Origin: Clostridiales bacterium
GTDB lineage: Bacteria; Bacillota; Clostridia; Oscillospirales; Oscillospiraceae
Assembly: GCA_014799475.1 (NCBI GenBank)
Contig: JAAVHX010000008.1
Coordinates: 1 to 62,357 of the forward strand
Length of the DNA: 62,357 nt
Direction of reading: 5' to 3'
Part shown: one piece after another, positions 21,958 to 30,179 of the stretch
Numbering within the stretch: the first letter of the stretch is position 1
Layout of the letters: each line of letters begins with the position of its first letter
Translations under genes and position numbers: made by a program
The notes under the pieces: model-generated
Database searches by the model: none
Seen by the model: the letters and a program-made list of their open reading frames with translations, nothing else
What the model was told of the DNA's origin: nothing

Positions 21958-24708
21958 TTACTCGCCCAGCACCGCAGCGCAGCGGTCGCACAGCTCGGCG
22001 TGATGCCCTGCCGTGCCGATGTGGCTGTCGTGGTTCCAGCACCGGGGGCACTTGGGGGCCTCGGACAGCTTCACGGCGGCGCTCACAACCTCGCCCTGCT
22101 CCACCGTCACCTTGGAGACGATGAACAGAGTGGCCAGCTCGGCCTCGCTGAACTCCAGCCCGTCGGCCAGCGTCAGCGTGATCTCGGCGTCCTGGTTCTT
22201 CTTGATACCCCGGTCGCGGGCCTCCTCCAGCGCCTTGAGCACCACGTCACGCACCTCAAGCAGCTTGTTCCAGCGCTCCGTTTCGGCCTCAGACAGTGCC
22301 AGCGCGGGGTCGTAGTCCGGGATGTCGTTGAACAGCACGCACTCGGCATCATCCGCGGCGCGGTGGGGCATGGCCGCCCAGATCTCCTGGCTGGTAAAGG
22401 CCAGGATGGGGGCCAGCATCCGGGTCATGCCGTCCAGAATGATAAACAGGGCGGACTGGGCGGAGGCGCGGGTGGCGTCGTCGCCGCAGTACAGCCGGTC
22501 CTTGATGATGTCCAGGTAGAAGTTGGACATCTCCACCACGCAGAAGTTGTAGATGGCGCGGTACACCGTGTGAAACTCGTAGCTCTCGTACCCGGCGCGG
22601 ACGGCTTTCGCCAGATCGTTGAACGCCGCCACGGCCCACTTGTCCAAGTCCAGCATATCCTTCACAGCCACGGCGTTATTGGGGTCGAAGCCGTTCAGGT
22701 TGCCCAGCATATACCGGGCGGTGTTGCGGATCTTCAGATACGCCTGGGAGAGCTGCTTCATGATCTCCTTGGAGATGCGCATATCCTGGGTGTAGTCGGC
22801 GGAGGACACCCACAGGCGGAGCATATCCGCGCCGTAGTCCTTGATGATCTCATCGGGGGGCATGGCGTTGCCCAGAGACTTGTGCATGGCCTTGCCCTCG
22901 CCGTCCACCGTCCAGCCGTGGGTGATGATCTGCTTATAGGGCGCCACGCCGTTGCAGGCGATAGAGGTCAGCATGGAGGACTGGAACCATCCGCGGTACT
23001 GGTCGCCGCCCTCCAGGTAGACGTCGGCGGGATACTGGAGGTAGTCCCGCTCGTCGGCCACGGCCGCCCAGGTGGAGCCGGAGTCGAACCACACGTCCAT
23101 GATGTCGTTTTCCTTGGAGAAGTGGGTCTTGCCGCACTTGGGGCACTTAAAGCCAGCGGGCGCCAGCTCGCCAGCGGTCTTGTCAAACCAGATGTTGGAG
23201 CCGTGCTCACGGAACAGCCCCGCCACATGGGCGATGGTCTCGGGGGTGACGATGGCCTCGCCGCAGTCGTCGCAGTAGAACACCGGGATGGGCACGCCCC
23301 ACACCCGCTGGCGGGAGATGCACCAGTCATTGCGCTCGGTGATCATGGACACCATGCGCTCCTTGCCCCAGGCGGGGTGCCAGGAGATGCCGTCGCAGGA
23401 CTTGACGGCGGCGTCCTTGATGGCGTCCACGGAGCAGAACCACTGCTCGGTGGCCCGGTAGATGATGGGGTGCTTGCACCGCCAGCAGTGGGGGTAGGAG
23501 TGGGTGATCTGGGCCTTGGCCAGCAGGAAACCCTCGGCCTCCAGGTCGGCCACCACCATGTCGTTGCCCTTGGCATAGAACTGGCCGTTATAGCGCGCGT
23601 CGGTCATCACGCCCTTGGCGTTGACAGGCACGGGCACGCCGATGTGGGTCAGCCCCGCGTCGTCATAGCGCTTGCACACGTCAAAGTCCTCCGCGCCGAA
23701 GCCGGGGGCGGTGTGGACGCAGCCGGTGCCCGCGTCCAGAGTGACGTGGTCGCCGTTCAAAATCACGGAATCCTGGTCCAGCAGGGGGTGCTTTGCCACC
23801 ATCAGCTCGAACTCGGAGCCCTTCATCGTCGCCAGCACCTTGCAGTCGTCGAAGTCGATGCCCGCCTGCCTGCACACGCCCTCGGCCAGCTCCTTCGCCA
23901 TGACGTACACTTCGCCGTTGGGGGCCTGGAGCAGGACGTAGTCAAAGTCCGCGTTCAGGGAGATGGCGGCGTTGCCGGGGATGGTCCAGGGGGTGGTGGT
24001 CCAAATGACGAAGAAGGTCTTGGACAGATCGCAGTACTGGCCCAGCTTGCCCTTGTCGTCCTTCACGGGGAACTTCACGAAAATGGTGGTGCAGGGGTCG
24101 TCCTGGTAGTCGATCTCCGCCTCGGCCAGGGCGGTCTGGTCCTGGGGGCACCAGTACACGGACTTCATGCCCTTGTAGATGAGGCCCTTCTCCGCCATCT
24201 TGCCGAACACCTCGATCTGACGGGCCTCGAACTCGGGCAGCAGGGTGATATAGGGGTTCTCCCACTCGCCGATGACGCCCAGGCGCTGGAACTGTTCGGT
24301 CATCCGGCCGATATACTGGGTGGCGAACTCCCGGCACTTGTCCCGGAACTGGGCGGTGGTCATCTCGCTGCGCTTGACGCTCTTGTCCTTGAGGACGGCG
24401 GTCTCGATGGGCAGGCCGTGGGTGTCCCAGCCAGGGACGTAGGGAGCGCAGTACCCGGTCATGTTGCGGTACTTGACGATGATGTCCTTAAGGATCTTGT
24501 TCATGGCGGTGCCGATGTGGATATTGCCGTTGGCGTACGGGGGGCCGTCGTGGAGGACGAACCTGGGCTTGCCCGCGTTCTTGTCCATCAGCTTGTGGTA
24601 GGTGATCTTCGCCCACTGGCCGTTGAGCATCTCGGGCTCCCGCTTGGGCAGGCCCGCCCGCATGGCGAAGTCGGTCTGGGGCAGGTGGACGGTCTTGTTG
24701 TAATCCAT
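21958..24708 (-). CDS. ileS: Isoleucyl-tRNA synthetase
   Basis: The enzyme charges tRNA-Ile. It has 916 residues. The class I HIGH-type motif GNIHIGTAMNK is near residue 57, and the KMSKS-type loop reads KAMHKSLGN near 605, a variant seen in Clostridia. The CP1 editing domain lies between, and a C-terminal zinc ribbon is present (CPRCWN ... CDRC). ATG 24708 is chosen for AGGAGG 8 bases upstream; the longer open frame has no support. It is the second gene after a T-box leader that reads an Ile codon, behind a small GNAT gene 34 bases away. Confidence 0.96.
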   Translation of the reverse strand: MDYNKTVHLPQTDFAMRAGLPKREPEMLNGQWAKITYHKLMDKNAGKPRFVLHDGPPYANGNIHIGTAMNKILKDIIVKYRNMTGYCAPYVPGWDTHGLPIETAVLKDKSVKRSEMTTAQFRDKCREFATQYIGRMTEQFQRLGVIGEWENPYITLLPEFEARQIEVFGKMAEKGLIYKGMKSVYWCPQDQTALAEAEIDYQDDPCTTIFVKFPVKDDKGKLGQYCDLSKTFFVIWTTTPWTIPGNAAISLNADFDYVLLQAPNGEVYVMAKELAEGVCRQAGIDFDDCKVLATMKGSEFELMVAKHPLLDQDSVILNGDHVTLDAGTGCVHTAPGFGAEDFDVCKRYDDAGLTHIGVPVPVNAKGVMTDARYNGQFYAKGNDMVVADLEAEGFLLAKAQITHSYPHCWRCKHPIIYRATEQWFCSVDAIKDAAVKSCDGISWHPAWGKERMVSMITERNDWCISRQRVWGVPIPVFYCDDCGEAIVTPETIAHVAGLFREHGSNIWFDKTAGELAPAGFKCPKCGKTHFSKENDIMDVWFDSGSTWAAVADERDYLQYPADVYLEGGDQYRGWFQSSMLTSIACNGVAPYKQIITHGWTVDGEGKAMHKSLGNAMPPDEIIKDYGADMLRLWVSSADYTQDMRISKEIMKQLSQAYLKIRNTARYMLGNLNGFDPNNAVAVKDMLDLDKWAVAAFNDLAKAVRAGYESYEFHTVYRAIYNFCVVEMSNFYLDIIKDRLYCGDDATRASAQSALFIILDGMTRMLAPILAFTSQEIWAAMPHRAADDAECVLFNDIPDYDPALALSEAETERWNKLLEVRDVVLKALEEARDRGIKKNQDAEITLTLADGLEFSEAELATLFIVSKVTVEQGEVVSAAVKLSEAPKCPRCWNHDSHIGTAGHHAELCDRCAAVLGE

Positions 24709-24742
24709 GGTTATTTCCTCCTGTTTTGGGTTTGTAATATGG

Positions 24743-25180
24743 TTAAAACAGCTCCTTGGCCATCTTGACATGGGGGATGCCCGCCTCCTCAAAGGGGGCA
24801 GATATTTTCGTATAGCCGCACTTCTCGTAAAAGCCGCATACCTCAAATTTGGCGTCCAGTTCGATCCGGCCTATTCCGGTGCCCCGGCACCAGTCCTCCA
24901 CGGCTTCCAGTGCCGCCCGGCCCCGTCCGCCGCCGCGGTACTCCTTCAATACGCAGAACCGCTGTATGCTCGCCGCGTCCCCGGCATACCGGCACCGCAG
25001 CGCGCCGATGTCCACGCCATTTCCCTGAATGAGGAAGTGGCCGCAGTCAGGGGACAGGGCGTCCCATTCGTCCCGCTCGATGTCGGGGGAAACGCCCCGC
25101 TCCACGCAGAACACCGCGTGGCGCATTGCGAAACAGCGTTCCAGTTCGTCCTGGGTCTGGGCGCGGGTCACATGAATCAT
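24743..25180 (-). CDS. GNAT-family N-acetyltransferase
   Basis: The 145-residue single-domain protein has the acetyl-CoA-binding motif A, VLKEYRGGGRGRAALEAVEDW (about 80-100), and the terminal GFYEKCGYTKISAPFEEAGIPHVKM typical of ElaA-like or YjcF-like GNATs. The substrate is unknown. ATG 25180 has GGAGGTGG 4-5 bases upstream. It is the first gene after an isoleucine T-box and directly precedes ileS, so it should rise when isoleucyl-tRNA charging falls. That co-regulation is a clue to its job, but no specific reaction can be named. Confidence 0.82.
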   Translation of the reverse strand: MIHVTRAQTQDELERCFAMRHAVFCVERGVSPDIERDEWDALSPDCGHFLIQGNGVDIGALRCRYAGDAASIQRFCVLKEYRGGGRGRAALEAVEDWCRGTGIGRIELDAKFEVCGFYEKCGYTKISAPFEEAGIPHVKMAKELF

Positions 25181-25196
25181 CGGGCCACCTCCAAAC

Positions 25197-25245
25197 GAAA
25201 AAGCAAACGCCTCTGCCTCCAAAAGGAGACAAAGGCGTCGTAAAA
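25197..25245 (-). terminator. T-box terminator
   Basis: On the minus strand GACGCCTTTGTCTCC-ttttG-GAGGCAGAGGCGT is followed by TTGCTTTTT. It begins about 20 bases after the T-box sequence. Formation would be blocked by the alternative antiterminator containing TGGTACCGC. Confidence 0.85.
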
Positions 25246-25476
25246 GACCTCTGCGGTACCACTCCCGTTCCGCACAAAGTGCGGCACTTATGCGCGCTGT
25301 AACGGGCACCCCCGGCGAAGCCTACTACCGTGCGGAATACACGGGTTCGATCCGCGGCTCCCAGGTGATATTCGCCGGGGCCGCCCCGCCGCCCTCGCAC
25401 CATGCGGGCGGCTCTCTGAGAGGCAGAGACATCGGCTACTCGTCCTGATCCAAGCCTTGTGATATAGCTTTCTTAT
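25246..25476 (-). promoter_or_regulatory. T-box riboswitch, isoleucine specifier
   Basis: On the minus strand the conserved T-box core GAGTGGTACCGCAGAGGTC (25245-25263) sits before a terminator. Upstream is a long structured stem I with AGTAG near 25436 and the specifier segment GAATATCACC near 25362-25371. Its ATC would pair with the tRNA-Ile anticodon, which fits the downstream ileS. T-boxes bind uncharged tRNA and switch from terminator to antiterminator. The exact specifier frame is inferred from the loop sequence. Confidence 0.85.
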
Positions 25477-25503
25477 ATTATAGGCGCGGCGCGGATTTGT
25501 CAA
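25477..25503 (-). promoter_or_regulatory. Promoter of the T-box-GNAT-ileS transcript
   Basis: On the minus strand TTGACA (25498-25503) and TATAAT (25477-25482) are both perfect, but the spacer is only 15 bases. Confidence 0.6.
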
Positions 25504-25551
25504 CCGCTTTTGCAAGAAAAACTTCACAAAAAACGGGCCCAGGCGCCCGGG

Positions 25552-25661
25552 GGACTGCGGGCAATCCACGAGGGAGAGCTGCTGCGCCCAGCGCCCCGTA
25601 GCCCAAAGCAGCTGCTCGCACCGACGGACTGCCTGCAGTCCTCTGCTTACTGTCGCGCTTC
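25552..25661 (-). repeat. Mosaic intergenic repeat, copy F (diverged)
   Basis: The minus-strand start GAAGCGCGACAGTAAG matches the start of the copy at 30045-30179 (GAAGCGCGACGATAG). It contains CTGCAGGCAGTCC, akin to copy A. The last three codons and stop of prmA fall inside it. The right end is unclear. Confidence 0.45.
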
Positions 25662-26588
25662 GTATGCGTGCCAGCCACTACGTTCCAGGTGCTTTGTAAC
25701 GGTGAATCCATTGGCCTCCAAAGCGGCCTTCACCTCGTCCTGCCGCCCGTCGATGATGCCGGAGGTCAAAAATACGCCGTCCGGGGTCATGAACTCCCCC
25801 GCCTTCGCCGACAGCGGGATAATCACGTCCGCCACGATGTTGGCCAGCACCACCCGGTTTTGCCCCGGCTCCAGCTTGGCCGCCAGCCTTTTGTCGGTCA
25901 GCACATCCCCGGCGTACACGGACAAGCGATCCGGGCCGATGCCGTTCAGCGCCGCGTTTTCAAAGGCCACGTCCGCCGCCTTGGGGTCGATGTCCACCCC
26001 GATGGCCCGGGACGCGCCCAGCGCCAGCGCCGCGATGGCTAAAATCCCCGACCCGCAGCCCAGGTCCAGCACCTTATTGCCGGGTCGGAGCACCTCCTCC
26101 AACAGCTCCAGGCACAGCTGGGTGGTGGGGTGGGCCCCGGTGCCGAAGGTGAGGCCCGGGTTCAGGTACAGCGGCGCGCGCCCGTCGGGCACCGCCTGCC
26201 CCCGCATCCAGTCCGGGACGATGTACACCCGCTTCCCCACCGGGATGGGCTGGTAGTACTTCTGCCAGGAGGTGGCCCAATCCTCCTCCCGGAGGGAGAC
26301 GGTCTGGGGCTCGTACTCCTCCAGCCCCGCCAGGTATCGGCGGAGCTGCTTTTGGCCCTCCTCATTGTCCGGCACATAGAACTTCACCCGGCTGGCCCCC
26401 CGCATCCGCTGGGCCAGCCCCTCGTCCACATAGTCCCAATACTGCCGGTTCTGCTCCAAAAAGCGGAGGAAATCCCCCTCTTCCTCTACCACCAGCCCGG
26501 TCATGCCGTTGGCGGTGAGGGTGTCGCACACCCGGTCCAGCCGTTCCGCCGGCACGGGGAGGGTCACTTCCAACCACAGCTCGCTCAT
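25647..26588 (-). CDS. prmA: Ribosomal protein L11 methyltransferase
   Basis: PrmA methylates lysines and the N-terminus of ribosomal protein L11. The 313 residues comprise an L11-recognition domain (about 1-100) and a SAM-dependent methyltransferase domain. The latter has NPGLTFGTGAHPTT, motif I VLDLGCGSGILAIAAL, acidic loop GVDIDPKA and catalytic-loop LANIVADVI. GAGGTAGT precedes the ATG. It lies 9 bases after the small membrane-protein gene. The last codons (EARQ, stop) come from an intergenic repeat rather than a native end. Confidence 0.95.
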   Translation of the reverse strand: MSELWLEVTLPVPAERLDRVCDTLTANGMTGLVVEEEGDFLRFLEQNRQYWDYVDEGLAQRMRGASRVKFYVPDNEEGQKQLRRYLAGLEEYEPQTVSLREEDWATSWQKYYQPIPVGKRVYIVPDWMRGQAVPDGRAPLYLNPGLTFGTGAHPTTQLCLELLEEVLRPGNKVLDLGCGSGILAIAALALGASRAIGVDIDPKAADVAFENAALNGIGPDRLSVYAGDVLTDKRLAAKLEPGQNRVVLANIVADVIIPLSAKAGEFMTPDGVFLTSGIIDGRQDEVKAALEANGFTVTKHLERSGWHAYEARQ

Positions 26589-26597
26589 AATACTACC

Positions 26598-26912
26598 TCA
26601 TTTGACCTTAATTTGTTTAACACTGTCCAAACGGATCAGCTTCTGCCGCTCGTTTTTCTTGCCCTCATTGGCCAGCACCAGCGCCCAGGTCTCGTCGGTG
26701 TCCAGCACTTTGCACACCTTGCCCATAATATCGCCGTCATTGGTCTCCAGTGTCAGCTCCACGGTCTGGCCTACCTGGCGGCGCAGCTGGTCGCCCAGCC
26801 CCACGGCCCCCTTGGCGCTGATCCCGTTCTCCCGCAAAATGCGCTCTAAGCGGTGTACCTTTGCGTACAGGCCGGCGGCCATACAAAACGCGATTAACCC
26901 AAAGTATTCCAT
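26598..26912 (-). CDS. Small membrane protein sharing a domain with the adjacent regulator
   Basis: The 104-residue protein begins with one membrane helix (about 3-17) and a short basic amphipathic linker. It ends with a small beta-rich domain (50-104): VELTLETNDGDI, then CKVLDTDETWALVLANE, then KLIRLDSVKQIKV. This domain aligns by eye with the C-terminus of the XRE regulator encoded 15 bases upstream. I do not recognise it as a named family; an SH3- or Sm-like barrel is plausible. GGAGGGCGGAG precedes the ATG. It sits between the regulator and prmA in one transcript. Confidence 0.7.
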   Translation of the reverse strand: MEYFGLIAFCMAAGLYAKVHRLERILRENGISAKGAVGLGDQLRRQVGQTVELTLETNDGDIMGKVCKVLDTDETWALVLANEGKKNERQKLIRLDSVKQIKVK

Positions 26913-26927
26913 AATCTCCGCCCTCCC

Positions 26928-27413
26928 TTAAAACAGGTCCGACAGGCCGTAGTCCGCCGTTTCCCCGTCCTTGAGGAAGGTGATGGAGCTGATGGCGGAC
27001 AGGGGGATGAGCCGCACCTCGTTTTTCTCCGGCTTGCGCTTGTTGGTCACGACCTCCACATTGGCCCAGCCGCCGTCAAAGTCCCGGATGACACACCACT
27101 CATGGAAGAGGGGCATTCCGCTGTCCTCCTCAAAGAAGGTCAGCTTCACCCGCCTGCCCTGGGCCTGCTTCAGCAGCCGGGTCACGGGAGAGGCCACGGG
27201 CTTTCCCTTCTCATCCACGCCGTCCTGGAGCAGGTAGTCGCAGCTCACCTCCAGAATCTGCGCCATACGCACGATCTTGTCCGTCTCCGGGTAGGCCGCG
27301 TCCGATTCCCAGCGGCTCACCGCCTGCCGGGTCACGCCCAGGCGCTCTGCCAGCTGCTCCTGGGTCAGGTTCTGTTTCTTCCGGGCCTCGGCCAGTTTGT
27401 TTCCTAAACTCAT
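26928..27413 (-). CDS. XRE-family regulator with a beta-rich C-terminal domain
   Basis: The 161-residue protein has an N-terminal Cro/C1-type helix-turn-helix (about 5-60; LTQEQLAERLGVTRQAVSRW). A linker follows, then a beta-rich domain at 87-149 (VKLTFFEED, CVIRDFDGGWANVEVV, VRLIPLSAISSITFLKD). The latter matches the C-terminal domain of the membrane protein encoded next. GAGGTGA precedes the ATG. Targets are unknown. A plausible promoter lies at 27459-27486. The shared domain suggests both proteins bind the same ligand or each other. Confidence 0.85.
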   Translation of the reverse strand: MSLGNKLAEARKKQNLTQEQLAERLGVTRQAVSRWESDAAYPETDKIVRMAQILEVSCDYLLQDGVDEKGKPVASPVTRLLKQAQGRRVKLTFFEEDSGMPLFHEWCVIRDFDGGWANVEVVTNKRKPEKNEVRLIPLSAISSITFLKDGETADYGLSDLF

Positions 27414-27458
27414 GAAATCACCTCATAGCACAGGGGCCGCGCCCCCTTGGATGCTTCC

Positions 27459-27486
27459 AGAATACCAAAACCGGCCCGTTTGACCA
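27459..27486 (-). promoter_or_regulatory. Possible promoter of the XRE operon
   Basis: On the minus strand TGGTCA (27481-27486), 16 bases, then TATTCT (27459-27464) with an extended TGG before it. Confidence 0.4.
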
Positions 27487-27514
27487 GGGATTTTCCGTTT
27501 CGGAATGTAACTTT

Positions 27515-28240
27515 TCAGTTGCGTCCCGTCAATTCCTTCACCGTCACCTCATATGCCTCCCGCTCGTAGGGCAGGACGGGCAGGGCCTCGGGCAGCTTCC
27601 AGCCCTTCGCCTCGAACATGCGCCGGATGAGGAGGTCGGTGAAATCCGGGTTCTTCACCAGCACCGGCCCCGTCAGATGGGTGGCGAATACATTACCGGA
27701 CACATAGCCTTCCGCCCCCTTTTCCTCCTCGTTGCCAAAGCCCAGGCTCAGCCGGTCGAACAGGGGGGAGGCCACGTCCTCGGTCATGGAGCACTTGTTC
27801 ATGAAGCCCACCACCGGGCTGTCCCACAGCGGGGTGTGGGCGATCACGTCCTCCGGGGCGCGCTGGGCCGTCTCCAGGGTGGCAAAGTCCGCCAGGCCCA
27901 GGCCGGGCCACCTCTTGCCCATGGCGTTGGTGATGGACAGGCCCAGCATCTCCATGGCGTTGCCGGTGAACAGCACCACGGCCCCCCGGTCGATGGCCGC
28001 CTTCAGCGCGTCCTTATGGGGGAGCAGGGCGGACAGCGCCGCCTTCTGGGTGCGCTCGGTGCCCGCGCCCATATAGATGAAATCGGCGTGCTCAAAGTCC
28101 GGCGTGTCCTCGAACAGGGCGGACTCCACCGTGATGGACACCCCCATGGCCTCCAGATGGCGGCGGAGCACCATGACGTTGGCGTACTCCCCGTACAGGG
28201 ACATACAGTCGGGATACAGGTGTAAAATCGTCAGTTCCAT
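27515..28240 (-). CDS. GatD-like glutamine amidotransferase lacking catalytic Cys and His
   Basis: The 241-residue class I amidotransferase fold starts ELTILHLYPDCMSLYGEYAN, as in GatD, which with MurT amidates D-Glu of lipid II. In Staphylococcus GatD the nucleophile is in ICGGYQFLG and the His in TYLHGP. Here the same places read FTGNAMEMLG and THLTGP, so neither the Cys nor the His is conserved. It may use free ammonia or serve a non-glutaminase role. GGAGGG lies before the ATG, and murT is 12 bases upstream in the same operon. The pairing supports a peptidoglycan role. Confidence 0.82.
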   Translation of the reverse strand: MELTILHLYPDCMSLYGEYANVMVLRRHLEAMGVSITVESALFEDTPDFEHADFIYMGAGTERTQKAALSALLPHKDALKAAIDRGAVVLFTGNAMEMLGLSITNAMGKRWPGLGLADFATLETAQRAPEDVIAHTPLWDSPVVGFMNKCSMTEDVASPLFDRLSLGFGNEEEKGAEGYVSGNVFATHLTGPVLVKNPDFTDLLIRRMFEAKGWKLPEALPVLPYEREAYEVTVKELTGRN

Positions 28241-28252
28241 GGTATTCCCTCC

Positions 28253-29584
28253 CTAATCCCGTTCGACTAGCGACAACAGCTTATCCCGGTCGGAGAAGCA
28301 GGTGACCACGTACACGTCCTCGTCCCCGTTGCCCTTCAAGTATTCCGCCGCTGTGGCAATGCTCTCGCCCACCTCGATCTTATCCGCCGGGATATGGCTG
28401 TATTTGAACCGCACCGCCAGGTCGTTGCAGTACCTGCCGTACAGCATCACCTTTTGGACGTGCTCGCAGCCCAGCCGGTCGAAGTCGATGTCCCACAGCC
28501 AGCTGGTCTCGCCGGTGAAGTATTTCCGGCTGATGGCGTCCACGATGACCAGCACCGTACAGGGCGCGGACCTGTCGGCGATGTAAGCCAGATTGGTGTC
28601 GTAGGCAATGGAGTTCTCGTGCTTGGAGGTAAGCAGGGTGCCCCGGTGGTTCCCCAAACGGAAGGTAATCATCCGCCCGTTTTTCAACATATAGTTGTTG
28701 ATGACCCCGGCCATAGCGGTGTTGTCCGCCCCCGCCAGGGCGCACACCGACCATGCCGCCAGGATGTTGTACACGTTGTAGATGCTCTTGAAAGCCAGGG
28801 ACATCTCGGTTTTCCCGTTGATGATGAGCTTGCCCTCCTTCAAATCCAGGGCGGTGACGGCAAAGTCGGTGTCGTGCCGCTGGTGTCCGCAGGAGGAGCA
28901 GGAATAGTGCCCGATGTGGGCGTAGTGGCAGCAGGCGTACTCCATCCGGCCCTTGCACACCGGGCACCGCGCCCCGTCGTGGTAGACGCCGTGGTGCTCT
29001 TTCGTGCTTACAGAGCACTCGTCCATCCCGAACCACTTCACCTTGTCCGGGTCGTGATCGCGGGCAAAGCAGGACACCAGCGGGTCGTCGGCGTTGAGCA
29101 CCAGCGTGGTCTCGGGGAAGATGGCGTCTTTGATGGCGTCGTACACCCACTCGGGGTGCCCGTTGCGGGTGAGCTGGTCCCGGTACAGGTTGGTGATGAC
29201 GAAGTGGGTGGGGTGGAACCACTTGAAGGTGTGCCGGGCGTAGCGCTCGTCGCTCTCCAGCAGCAGCACGTCGCCCCGCATTTTGCCCCCCAGGGAGCAG
29301 TTGGACAAGATCAGGGTGGTGACACCCTCGATCTGGTTGGAGCCCTCCTTGTTGTACACTACCTTTTTGCCGGACGCGTTCAAAATGGCGGCGATCATCT
29401 CCACGGTGGAGGTCTTGCCGTTGGAGCCGGTGACGGCGATGATGTGCTCCGGCAGCTTCACCCTCCCCAGCACATTGGGGCACACCTTCAGCGCGAACTG
29501 CCCCGGCAGGGAGCTGCCCTTGCCGATCAACCCGCCGATGAACCGCAGGACCTTACATACCACAACGGCCAAAAACAATCTCAT
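28253..29584 (-). CDS. murT: MurT-type Mur ligase
   Basis: MurT is the ATP-dependent ligase half of the lipid II isoglutaminyl synthase. The 443 residues contain the Mur-ligase P-loop VTGSNGKTSTVEMI (about 51-64), the loop VYNKEGSNQIEGVTT, and LLESDERY. A four-cysteine zinc ribbon is inserted at about 205-235 (CPVC ... CSSC), as in known MurT. The C-terminal DUF1727 domain ends TCFSDRDKLLSL. It lies upstream of the GatD-like gene by 12 bases, and both act at the inner membrane face. It follows the AAC(6')-like gene by 3 bases. Confidence 0.92.
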   Translation of the reverse strand: MRLFLAVVVCKVLRFIGGLIGKGSSLPGQFALKVCPNVLGRVKLPEHIIAVTGSNGKTSTVEMIAAILNASGKKVVYNKEGSNQIEGVTTLILSNCSLGGKMRGDVLLLESDERYARHTFKWFHPTHFVITNLYRDQLTRNGHPEWVYDAIKDAIFPETTLVLNADDPLVSCFARDHDPDKVKWFGMDECSVSTKEHHGVYHDGARCPVCKGRMEYACCHYAHIGHYSCSSCGHQRHDTDFAVTALDLKEGKLIINGKTEMSLAFKSIYNVYNILAAWSVCALAGADNTAMAGVINNYMLKNGRMITFRLGNHRGTLLTSKHENSIAYDTNLAYIADRSAPCTVLVIVDAISRKYFTGETSWLWDIDFDRLGCEHVQKVMLYGRYCNDLAVRFKYSHIPADKIEVGESIATAAEYLKGNGDEDVYVVTCFSDRDKLLSLVERD

Positions 29585-29587
29585 GGT

Positions 29588-30031
29588 TTATGCTTCCTCT
29601 CCCAATCTTTTTGTAAAGCAGACGATCCGATTGGCCTCGGCAAACCCCGAGCCCAGGTGGAAGGCGATGCTCACCCCGTTGTCCAGCTCACAGTCGCTGG
29701 CAAATTCCAGACAGCCCTGTTCCCGTGCCCAGCCCTCGCAGGCCCGCAGCAGCTCTTTTGCCAACCCCCGGCCCCGGTATTCCTCCCGGACATAAACGCC
29801 CTCTAAATAACCCACCGGACTGGTGCCCGTCCCCTCCACGTAGTCGTGCCGGAGCTGACACTGGGCGAAGCCCGCCGGAGCGCCGTCCTCCACGGCGAGA
29901 AAGACCGCGCCCTCCGACCGGGAAAGCGCTTCAAGTTCCGCCAGCAATTCTTCCGGCGTGTGCCCCGGCCACAGCTCACAGGCCAAGGCGGCGGCATGGG
30001 CCAGATTTTCTCCATCCGCTTTTAAAATCAT
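29588..30031 (-). CDS. AAC(6')-like GNAT acetyltransferase
   Basis: The 147-residue protein carries the string typical of aminoglycoside 6'-N-acetyltransferases: RHDYVEGTGTSPVGYLEGVY, then REEYRGRGLAKELLRACEGW, EFASDCELDN and GFAEANRIVCFTKRL. These enzymes acetylate the 6'-amino group of kanamycin-type drugs using acetyl-CoA, though chromosomal members may have other natural substrates. ATG 30031 has GGAGAGGA upstream; the longer frame runs into a repeat. It sits between mnmG and murT in a housekeeping operon with no mobile element, so recent acquisition is not evident. Confidence 0.82.
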   Translation of the reverse strand: MILKADGENLAHAAALACELWPGHTPEELLAELEALSRSEGAVFLAVEDGAPAGFAQCQLRHDYVEGTGTSPVGYLEGVYVREEYRGRGLAKELLRACEGWAREQGCLEFASDCELDNGVSIAFHLGSGFAEANRIVCFTKRLGEEA

Positions 30032-30044
30032 GTCGTCCTCTCCA

Positions 30045-30179
30045 GTTGTCACGCTCCGATTGGCCGCGCGGCCGGGTCGCTTTCCCTCCGTCTCGAGCAA
30101 AATCCGCGCCGCTTTACGGCGCTGGGTTTTTGCTCTCGCTACAGTCCAAGCTCCCCTGCGCGGCTATCGTCGCGCTTCT
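30045..30179 (-). repeat. Mosaic intergenic repeat, copy D
   Basis: On the minus strand it starts GAAGCGCGACGATAGCC, has GGAGCTTGGACTGTAGCGAG, an inner hairpin around CCAGCGCCGTAAAGCGGCG, the module GAGACGGAGGGAAAGCGA and ends GGAGCGTGACAAC. It fills the gap between mnmG and the AAC(6')-like gene, and encodes the final residues (EARR) and stop of MnmG. Confidence 0.7.

Noticed and set aside
22870-22900. ileS as a possibly inactive enzyme because KMSKS reads KAMHKS
   Set aside because: This loop variant recurs in Clostridia isoleucyl-tRNA synthetases as far as I recall, and all other domains, including the zinc ribbon, are intact.
25335-25360. tRNA-like T-arm (GGGTTCGATCC)
   Set aside because: The flanking bases do not form a cloverleaf, and the segment lies within the stem region of the T-box leader on the other strand.
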